From contig PWMM01000115.1 of assembly GCA_003558195.1 (NCBI GenBank), positions 1 to 10,836 on the forward strand: DNA of 10,836 bases, written 5' to 3'. Position 1 is the first letter of the stretch; the number at the start of each line of letters is the position of its first letter. The stretch comes from Syntrophomonadaceae bacterium. Lineage in GTDB: Bacteria; Bacillota; Dethiobacteria; DTU022. Made by a program: the position numbers and the translations under genes. This document shows, piece after piece, positions 5,784 through 10,836 of this stretch. The notes beneath the pieces are model-generated. The model was not told the DNA's origin. It was given only the letters and a program-made list of their open reading frames with translations, and did no database searches.

Positions 5784-6791
5784 ATGGCTGATAAAAATAT
5801 TGAAGTATATGGCATTGGAAACCCTTTAATCGATATCCTGGCTCATGTTACTGATGAAGACATCCAGGCTCTTGCCCTCGATAAAGGGACCATGACCCTA
5901 ATTGATACTGAGAGAGGAAATAACATCCTGAAACATATCGAAAAACATGAAAAAAAGTATGCCTGCGGTGGTTCAGCCCCAAACACAATGATCACGATGG
6001 CTGCTTTAGAAATTAAAACTGCCCTGGCGGGCATGGTAGGTAAAGATGATCTGGGCGAAATTTATAAACAGCGCCTGGAGGAAAAAAATGTTATTTCCGA
6101 TCTATCATTTAGTCCGGTTGATACCGGTAGCTGTATAGTGCTGGTTACCCCCGACTATGAAAGAACTATGAGCACAAGGCTGGGGGCGTGCCGCGAATTC
6201 GGGCCCCAGAACGTCAACCATGACTTGGTAAAAAAGGCCCGTTATCTATATTTCACCGGTTACATGTGGGACACTGATAATCAAAAGGAGTCGCTTTTAG
6301 AGGCCATAAAAACAGCTCATAAAGCTGGAACCAAAGTAGTTTTTGACCTCGCGGATCCTTTCGTGGTGGAGAGACATTATGATGACTTTAACCGCATGAT
6401 AAAAGACAATGTCGATGTTTTGCTGGCAAATCGTGAAGAAGCAAAATTGATGCTTGGTTATGATGATCCTGAAAAAGCTTCACGCGAGCTTGCCAAAAAT
6501 AATGTCATTGCGGCAATCAAGAATAGTGCCGACGGGTCATGCATCGGATGTACTGATGGGGAATGTCATATAGTAGATGCTTATTCAGTTGAAGCAGTTG
6601 ACAGCACCGGAGCCGGTGACAACTATGCGGCAGGTTTTTTATACGGTTTACTTAAAGGTTATAACTATGCTGATGCCGGTAAGCTGGCATCATTTGTTGC
6701 CGCCCAGGTTGTCAGGCAAACCGGGGCTCAATTTGACGATGAGATGGGTAATAATCTTCGCAAAGCCATTCTTGCAGAAGAATGGCGTTAG
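5784..6791 (+). CDS. Adenosine kinase (PfkB family)
   Basis: A 335-residue cytoplasmic sugar/nucleoside kinase of the PfkB/ribokinase fold. Signatures are YGIGNPLIDILA at 9-20, the first PfkB signature region CGGSAPNTMITMAAL at 61-75, then GMVGKDDLGE at 83-92, and the second signature VDSTGAGDNYAAGFLYGLL at 272-290, with Asp279 as the expected catalytic base and the GAG anion hole. Fold and family are certain. The substrate is inferred: the gene lies 36 bases upstream of adenosylhomocysteinase, whose product is adenosine, and the sequence resembles bacterial adenosine kinase-like PfkB proteins. The reaction would be adenosine + ATP to AMP + ADP, pulling SAH hydrolysis forward. A general ribokinase-type enzyme is the alternative. 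The ATG is preceded by AAAGGAG at an unusually long distance. Confidence 0.82.
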   Translation: MADKNIEVYGIGNPLIDILAHVTDEDIQALALDKGTMTLIDTERGNNILKHIEKHEKKYACGGSAPNTMITMAALEIKTALAGMVGKDDLGEIYKQRLEEKNVISDLSFSPVDTGSCIVLVTPDYERTMSTRLGACREFGPQNVNHDLVKKARYLYFTGYMWDTDNQKESLLEAIKTAHKAGTKVVFDLADPFVVERHYDDFNRMIKDNVDVLLANREEAKLMLGYDDPEKASRELAKNNVIAAIKNSADGSCIGCTDGECHIVDAYSVEAVDSTGAGDNYAAGFLYGLLKGYNYADAGKLASFVAAQVVRQTGAQFDDEMGNNLRKAILAEEWR

Positions 6792-6807
6792 GATTTACTA
6801 TCAAAAC

Positions 6808-6813
6808 AGGAGG
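6808..6813 (+). promoter_or_regulatory. Ribosome binding site with long spacing (adenosylhomocysteinase)
   Basis: A perfect AGGAGG lies 14 bases before the ATG at 6828, again longer than usual; the spacer is A+T-only. No better in-frame start is available, and the next residues (MSEKTAIDYKVADLNLASWG) match the family N-terminus, so ATG 6828 is kept. Confidence 0.55.
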
Positions 6814-6827
6814 TAATTTATAAAAAA

Positions 6828-8276
6828 ATGAGTGAAAAAACCGCAATTGACTACAAGGTAGCTGATTTAAATCTGGCTTCCTGGGGTAGAAAAGAAATTG
6901 AAATGGCAGAAAAGGAAATGCCCGGACTAATCGCTACCAGGGAAAAGTATGCCCAGGATCAACCCTTAAAAGACCTGCGCATCACTGGAAGCCTGCATAT
7001 GACCATTCAAACTGCAGTTTTAATTGAAACACTGGTAGCGCTTGGAGCTGAGGTTCGCTGGGCAAGCTGTAATATATTTTCCACCCAGGATCAGGCTGCA
7101 GCTGCTATAGTGGTCGGCCCACCTGAAAAAGGAGGAACCGTTGACGATCCCAAAGGGGTGCCGGTTTTTGCCTGGAAAGGCGAAACTCTTGAAGAGTACT
7201 GGTGGTGCACCCATAAAGCTCTCAACTGGCCCGGGGATAAAGGTCCCCACCAGATAGTTGATGACGGTGGAGATGCCACACTTTTAATCCATCGCGGTTA
7301 TCAAGCTGAAAAGAATCCGGCGATTTTAGATGAACCAACCACAAACAAAGAATTACAGCTGGTAAATAAACTGTTAAAAGATATTTATGCCAGCAATCCT
7401 AATTACTGGCATAACATGGTTCCTGAAATCAGGGGGGTTAGTGAAGAGACTACTACTGGCGTTAACCGTCTTTACCAGATGGAAAGAGAAGAAACCCTGT
7501 TATGCCCGGCTATCAATGTTAACGACTCTGTAACCAAGGCTAAATTTGATAATATTTACGGTTGCCGTGAAAGCCTGGTTGATGGCATTAAAAGAGCCAC
7601 CGATGTGATGATTGCCGGTAAAACAGCTTTCATTGCAGGATTTGGCGATGTTGGAAAAGGATCTGCAGAAGCCCTGGCCGCCTTAAAAGCCAAAATCATG
7701 GTTTCAGAAGTGGATCCGATTTGTGCTCTGCAAGCTGCCATGGCCGGCTACTCGGTGGTTACTATTGAAGATGCGCTCCCCCATGCCGATATTTATGTAA
7801 CGGCAACCGGCAATCGTGATGTGATCAAAGTAGAGCATATGGCTAAAATGAAAGACATGGCTATTGTATGCAATATCGGTCATTTTGATAATGAAATACA
7901 GGTTAACGAACTAGAAAACTACCCGGGTATTAAAAAAGTAAATATCAAACCCCAGGTGGACCAATTCATTTTCCCTGATGGACACAGCATTATCCTGCTC
8001 GCTGAAGGGCGTCTGGTTAACCTGGGTTGCGCTACAGGTCATCCCAGTTTTGTTATGTCAAACAGTTTTACCAACCAGGTTATGGCTCAAATCGACCTGG
8101 CTCAAAACAACCGCGAGTGTTCAGTCTACCGGTTGCCTAAAGAGCTTGATGAAGAGGTGGCCCGCTTGCACCTTGAAAAAATCGGTGCCAAACTGACCAG
8201 GATGAGTGATGAGCAGGCCGGCTATATCGGTAAAAAACCGGAAGGGCCCTTTAAGCCTGATCATTATCGCTACTAA
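6828..8276 (+). CDS. ahcY: Adenosylhomocysteinase (S-adenosylhomocysteine hydrolase)
   Basis: This 482-residue NAD-dependent enzyme reversibly splits S-adenosylhomocysteine to homocysteine and adenosine, removing the inhibitor left by methyltransferases. Substrate residues are present: His57 in GSLHMTIQTA, Asp146 in VDDGGD, Glu207 in SEETTTGV, and Lys237, Asp241, Asn242 and Cys246 in VTKAKFDNIYGC. The NAD-binding GFGDVGKGSAEAL is at 271-283, CNIGHFDNEI at 348-357, and the family C-terminus KPDHYRY is complete. Length and the segment around 150-195 match the long bacterial/plant form with its ~40-residue insertion, not the short ~400-residue thermophile/archaeal form. It follows adenosine kinase by 36 bases with AGGAGG, so the two form an operon. 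A strong hairpin follows. No catalytic residue is missing. Confidence 0.97.
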   Translation: MSEKTAIDYKVADLNLASWGRKEIEMAEKEMPGLIATREKYAQDQPLKDLRITGSLHMTIQTAVLIETLVALGAEVRWASCNIFSTQDQAAAAIVVGPPEKGGTVDDPKGVPVFAWKGETLEEYWWCTHKALNWPGDKGPHQIVDDGGDATLLIHRGYQAEKNPAILDEPTTNKELQLVNKLLKDIYASNPNYWHNMVPEIRGVSEETTTGVNRLYQMEREETLLCPAINVNDSVTKAKFDNIYGCRESLVDGIKRATDVMIAGKTAFIAGFGDVGKGSAEALAALKAKIMVSEVDPICALQAAMAGYSVVTIEDALPHADIYVTATGNRDVIKVEHMAKMKDMAIVCNIGHFDNEIQVNELENYPGIKKVNIKPQVDQFIFPDGHSIILLAEGRLVNLGCATGHPSFVMSNSFTNQVMAQIDLAQNNRECSVYRLPKELDEEVARLHLEKIGAKLTRMSDEQAGYIGKKPEGPFKPDHYRY

Positions 8277-8313
8277 ATTAGTATAAAAATAGGAAGTAAG
8301 CTTGGAATGTGAA

Positions 8314-8351
8314 AAAGCCGGGGCGCTTAACCCCGGCTTTACATTATTTTT
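8314..8351. terminator. Bidirectional terminator between ahcY and the MTA/SAH deaminase gene
   Basis: AAAGCCGGGG (8314-8323) and CCCCGGCTTT (8331-8340) form a perfect 10-base stem with a 7-base loop. On the plus strand ATTTTTTG follows shortly after (8345-8352), ending the adenosine kinase-ahcY operon. On the minus strand the arm runs into TTTTTC, so it can also stop the deaminase transcript arriving from 8447. This hairpin is the main content of the 170 bases between the convergent genes. Confidence 0.9.
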
Positions 8352-8446
8352 TGCTTTGAAATGATTTTTGAAAAAATATCTGAGTGCAGTAATTTTTCAC
8401 AGCGCTAATCCAATTAAATGCAGATTATTGGGCTGCTCTTACTTTT

Positions 8447-9757
8447 TTACTGGCGCAACCGTTTAGAGCACTTGGCTGCTTCATAATAAATTCTTTCCTG
8501 GTCCATGGTTAAGAACTCACCTTTATGGTACAGGATGTTTCCATCTATAATTACCGTTTCAACATCTCCGGCGGAGGCTGCATAAACCAGGTTAGCTACC
8601 GGATCATTATGGGGTTGCAAATGGGGCTTATTAAAATCAACTATGGCCAGGTCAGCCTTAGCGCCTTCTTTAAGGATACCTAGAGAGTTTTCTTTTTTAA
8701 TGGCCTTTACTCCGCCCCTGGTAGCCAGTTTAAAAGCTTCCAATGCAGGAATTGCAGTTGGATCTTCTAACAAACCTTTTTGAAGCAGACTACAAAGCTT
8801 TATTTCTTCAAACATGTCAAGGTTGTTATTACTTGCCGCTCCATCAGTGCCCAGCCCGACACAGGCGCCGTGATCAAGCAGTTTTTTCAGGGGAGCAATA
8901 CCATTAGCCAGTTTAAGGTTACTGCAGGGGTTATGAGAGATCCCTACACCGCGCGAGCTTAATATTGCAATGTCTTGATCATTTAAATGAACACAGTGGC
9001 CGGCAATGACATCTCGTTCGAATAGACCTATTTCTTCCAGCAGGGCAACGGGAGTTTTCTGGTAATTTTTTAGTGTTTCTTCCACTTCACCCCTGGATTC
9101 AGACAAATGAATATGGATAATCGCATTTAAATGCTCGGTTTTTTTCAACATTTTTTTTAGAAAATCAGGCGGGCAGGTATAAAGCGCATGCGGCCCTAAA
9201 ATAGCCTGGATGCGCCCGTTATTCTCATCCTGCCAGTTTTCGATAAAGTCTATGGCATCTTCAAGACTGTTTAAACCTTTATTATTTCCACTGTTAATAA
9301 AAACCTGGGAAAGCAAAGCGCGGATACCGGCTTCCTGGCAGGCTCTTGCGGTTTGCTCCATGTAATAATACATGTCAACGAAAGTGGTTGTCCCTCCCCG
9401 GATCATTTCAAGTAAGGCCAGGGAAGTGCCCCAGTAGACATCATCTTCAGTCAGTTTTGCCTCGGCGGGAAAAATCTTTTTGGTCAACCATTCCATCAAG
9501 GGATAATCATCGGCATAACTTCTGAAAAGCGTCATGGCAGCATGATTGTGCAGGTTGATTAATCCCGGTATCACAACTTTGTTTTTACCTGAAATTATTT
9601 GCACATCTTCCGGGGTTACTTCCATGCCGCAGGTAATTTGTTTAATCAAGTCGTTTTCGATATACAAATCACCGGTATTCACTATCCCTCGATCTTGATC
9701 CCGGTTTTCATCCATGGTGACTAAAGTTGCATCTTTAATTAAGATCCGGTTAGCCAT
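8447..9757 (-). CDS. mtaD: 5-methylthioadenosine/S-adenosylhomocysteine deaminase (amidohydrolase)
   Basis: A 436-residue zinc amidohydrolase that removes the 6-amino group of methylthioadenosine and S-adenosylhomocysteine, giving the inosine forms and ammonia. Visible motifs are NLHNHAAMTLFR at 68-79 with zinc ligands His70 and His72, EWL...FPAEAKL with Glu99, GPHALYTC at 188-195 with substrate-side His190, IHIHLSES at 214-221 with zinc ligand His217, GHCVHLN at 253-259, SHNPCSNLKLA at 274-284, and GTDGAASNNNLDMFEE at 303-318 with catalytic/zinc Asp305. These match the MtaD/SAH-deaminase pattern rather than plain cytosine or guanine deaminases; related adenosine-type substrates cannot be excluded. 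AAGGAGG sits at normal distance before the ATG. It follows the small cysteine-rich gene by 23 bases and converges on ahcY, which acts on the same metabolite. Confidence 0.9.
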   Translation of the reverse strand: MANRILIKDATLVTMDENRDQDRGIVNTGDLYIENDLIKQITCGMEVTPEDVQIISGKNKVVIPGLINLHNHAAMTLFRSYADDYPLMEWLTKKIFPAEAKLTEDDVYWGTSLALLEMIRGGTTTFVDMYYYMEQTARACQEAGIRALLSQVFINSGNNKGLNSLEDAIDFIENWQDENNGRIQAILGPHALYTCPPDFLKKMLKKTEHLNAIIHIHLSESRGEVEETLKNYQKTPVALLEEIGLFERDVIAGHCVHLNDQDIAILSSRGVGISHNPCSNLKLANGIAPLKKLLDHGACVGLGTDGAASNNNLDMFEEIKLCSLLQKGLLEDPTAIPALEAFKLATRGGVKAIKKENSLGILKEGAKADLAIVDFNKPHLQPHNDPVANLVYAASAGDVETVIIDGNILYHKGEFLTMDQERIYYEAAKCSKRLRQ

Positions 9758-9780
9758 ACTAGACCTCCTTCATTTGCTGC

Positions 9781-9966
9781 TTAGCTCAAAGCTTTCGGTT
9801 TGCAGAGGTTTTGATCGTTTTTGGCAGCACGCCCGCATTTGGTGCAAATATAAGCAGAGTCCCTGACCAGTTCTGCGTACTCTTCAAAGTCACTTTTCAG
9901 GCAATCATCTTTACAGAGCTTGCACAAAACCTTTTTTTTAATTTTCGCTGCCTTTTTTTTACCCAT
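9781..9966 (-). CDS. Small cysteine-rich (zinc-ribbon-like) protein, unknown function
   Basis: A 61-residue protein with a strongly basic N-terminus (MGKKKAAKIKKK) and six cysteines: C15-x2-C18-x3-C22, then C41-x2-C44, and C55. The two CxxC pairs, the second as YICTKCGRAA, suggest one small zinc ribbon. No signal peptide or membrane segment is seen. GGAG lies about 11 bases before the ATG, and the gene stands between a good promoter (10095-10124) and the deaminase gene 23 bases downstream, so it is probably the first gene of that operon. I do not recognise the family. The basic tail would fit nucleic-acid binding, but that is inference. That it is a real gene is supported by the ribosome site, the motif and the tight spacing. 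Confidence 0.7.
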   Translation of the reverse strand: MGKKKAAKIKKKVLCKLCKDDCLKSDFEEYAELVRDSAYICTKCGRAAKNDQNLCKPKALS

Positions 9967-10094
9967 AACTGATACATCTCCAGCTTCTTTATCCTTTACT
10001 AACAGGTTTTATTACCGGCAACTAAGCGGTTTATTAATAGAAAAATGCCCTATTAGAATTAATCGTTTTGCGATATGAAAAATATAATTAAATA

Positions 10095-10124
10095 ATCATA
10101 GCATAATTTATCTTTTAACGTCAA
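10095..10124 (-). promoter_or_regulatory. Promoter of the small cysteine-rich protein-mtaD operon
   Basis: On the minus strand TTGACG (10124-10119), an 18-base spacer and TATGAT (10100-10095) each match the consensus at five of six positions. Transcription would start near 10088, leaving an A+T-rich leader of about 120 bases in which I see no clear riboswitch. Confidence 0.6.
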
Positions 10125-10216
10125 AAATTCACGAGCTATTTTTTCAAGGGATTCTCTGCTTCCTTAACGAAGAGGGCTTTCCCTGGTGAACATGAGGCTA
10201 ATCGCTTATAAAATGC

Positions 10217-10813
10217 TCAATAATCCTCTCTGATTGCTTCCAGGCAGAGCGGTGCAAAAACCTCCTCGAATAAAACCCCTTTTTTTACAATCCGCTCAAA
10301 GATAAGATCGAGCATGCTGCCTTTGAAGGTCAGTAAAACAGCCTGTTTACACCAGCTGATATCTGTAATTTTTACATCATCATTCCGGTAATAATCGATG
10401 GCATCAGCAACCCTGAGGATAGCGGTAAGCTTGAATATTGTCCTTTGCTCATCCTTGTTGTGCTTCGCTATCGCTTTGTTGATCTTTTTACGGTGTCCAC
10501 CGGCAATAAGGGCCAGCGCGGATCTTAACTCGACCGGAAGAAAGCTAAAGCCTTCATCTTTGGTAATCATACTAAAGGTATGAAGGTCATGCTTGTGAGC
10601 AGATACCTTGTGACCAATATCGTGAAGCCAGGCGCTTGCTTCCAGTAAAGACCGTTCTTCCGAACTAAGATCATAATACCGGGCAAGAAAATCAAATAAC
10701 TGCAAGCTGTAATCTTTTACCCTGGCTTCATGGGCACTGCAAGTAAGGGGTTGATATTGCTCAACCATTCTAAAAAGGGTGTTTTGATCCATGTAGTTTG
10801 TAATGTCTTCCAT
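10217..10813 (-). CDS. HD-domain protein, related to the Ppx/GppA C-terminal domain
   Basis: A 198-residue cytoplasmic protein that is almost entirely one HD domain. Likely metal ligands are His28 (SAHEARVKDYS), the His64-Asp65 pair (ASAWLHDIGHKV), His107 (GGHRKK) and Asp137 or Asp140 (RVADAIDYYRN). The spacing and the SxHExRVxDYSLxLF...LHDIGH arrangement resemble the HD domain found C-terminal to exopolyphosphatase/GppA phosphatases, but the phosphatase domain itself is absent here. HD domains are usually metal-dependent phosphohydrolases acting on nucleotides; the substrate is unknown. An AGGG stands 9 bases before the ATG. The promoter lies beyond the right edge, and a separate promoter follows for the downstream operon. 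Domain call is confident, function is not. Confidence 0.82.
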   Translation of the reverse strand: MEDITNYMDQNTLFRMVEQYQPLTCSAHEARVKDYSLQLFDFLARYYDLSSEERSLLEASAWLHDIGHKVSAHKHDLHTFSMITKDEGFSFLPVELRSALALIAGGHRKKINKAIAKHNKDEQRTIFKLTAILRVADAIDYYRNDDVKITDISWCKQAVLLTFKGSMLDLIFERIVKKGVLFEEVFAPLCLEAIREDY

Positions 10814-10836
10814 TGAACAACCCTATCTTTTGAATA

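Noticed and set aside
10140..10195. Imperfect long hairpin after the HD-domain gene.
   Set aside because: In the direction of that gene it is followed by an A-run, not a T-run, so it is not a typical terminator, and the pairing has several mismatches.
1..10836. CRISPR arrays, tRNA or rRNA genes, a phage attachment site, an origin or a defence system.
   Set aside because: No regularly spaced repeats, cloverleaf sequences, integrase genes or defence-type domains were seen in either strand.

Overview
The window looks like a chromosomal segment of an anaerobic, Gram-positive-type bacterium, most likely a Clostridia-class Firmicute. This is inferred from four things: strong AGGAGG-type ribosome sites, a Bacillus-type LexA box (CGAAC-N4-GTTTG) in front of a UvrX/YqjW-type polymerase paired with a YolD-like gene, a 2-hydroxyacyl-CoA-dehydratase-related protein, and a YqeC/MocA protein of the molybdenum/selenium hydroxylase pathway. 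The species cannot be named from the sequence. I found no CRISPR array, rRNA, tRNA or intact insertion sequence.

Layout. (1) 1-766 (+) is the 3' part of a 2-hydroxyglutaryl-CoA dehydratase/activase-related gene cut by the left edge. (2) 720-2302 (-) is an SOS-type unit: a Y-family translesion polymerase followed, with a 4-base overlap, by a YolD-like protein. Its leader carries a LexA box just downstream of a TATAAT. The YolD-like gene overlaps the tail of the first gene convergently by 47 bases. (3) 2492-3688 (-), a class III CoA-transferase, and 3836-5236 (+), a fused YqeC-MocA protein, are divergent. Their shared intergenic region holds a perfect 23-base palindrome containing TATAAT on both strands. 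(4) 5237-5783 has no convincing protein gene. It holds a broken open frame on the minus strand, an 8-base inverted repeat, and a promoter-to-terminator unit on the plus strand that may make a small RNA of about 140 nt. (5) 5784-8276 (+) is an adenosine kinase-adenosylhomocysteinase operon ending in a strong hairpin that can serve both strands. (6) 8447-9966 (-) is a 61-residue cysteine-rich protein followed by an MTA/SAH deaminase, with a good promoter at 10095-10124. (7) 10217-10813 (-) is a stand-alone HD-domain protein.

How the genes work together. Adenosylhomocysteinase, adenosine kinase and MTA/SAH deaminase all deal with the by-products of S-adenosylmethionine use. The first splits SAH to homocysteine and adenosine, the second traps adenosine as AMP, and the third deaminates MTA or SAH. 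They sit as two convergent units, so this stretch is a small SAM-recycling locus. The YqeC-MocA fusion would finish the molybdenum cofactor as its cytosine dinucleotide form for hydroxylases, although no hydroxylase is in view. Most of the window is ordinary core metabolism. The parts most worth a second look are the 23-base palindrome, the possible small RNA at 5470-5612, the YqeC-MocA fusion and the coexistence of two SAH routes.
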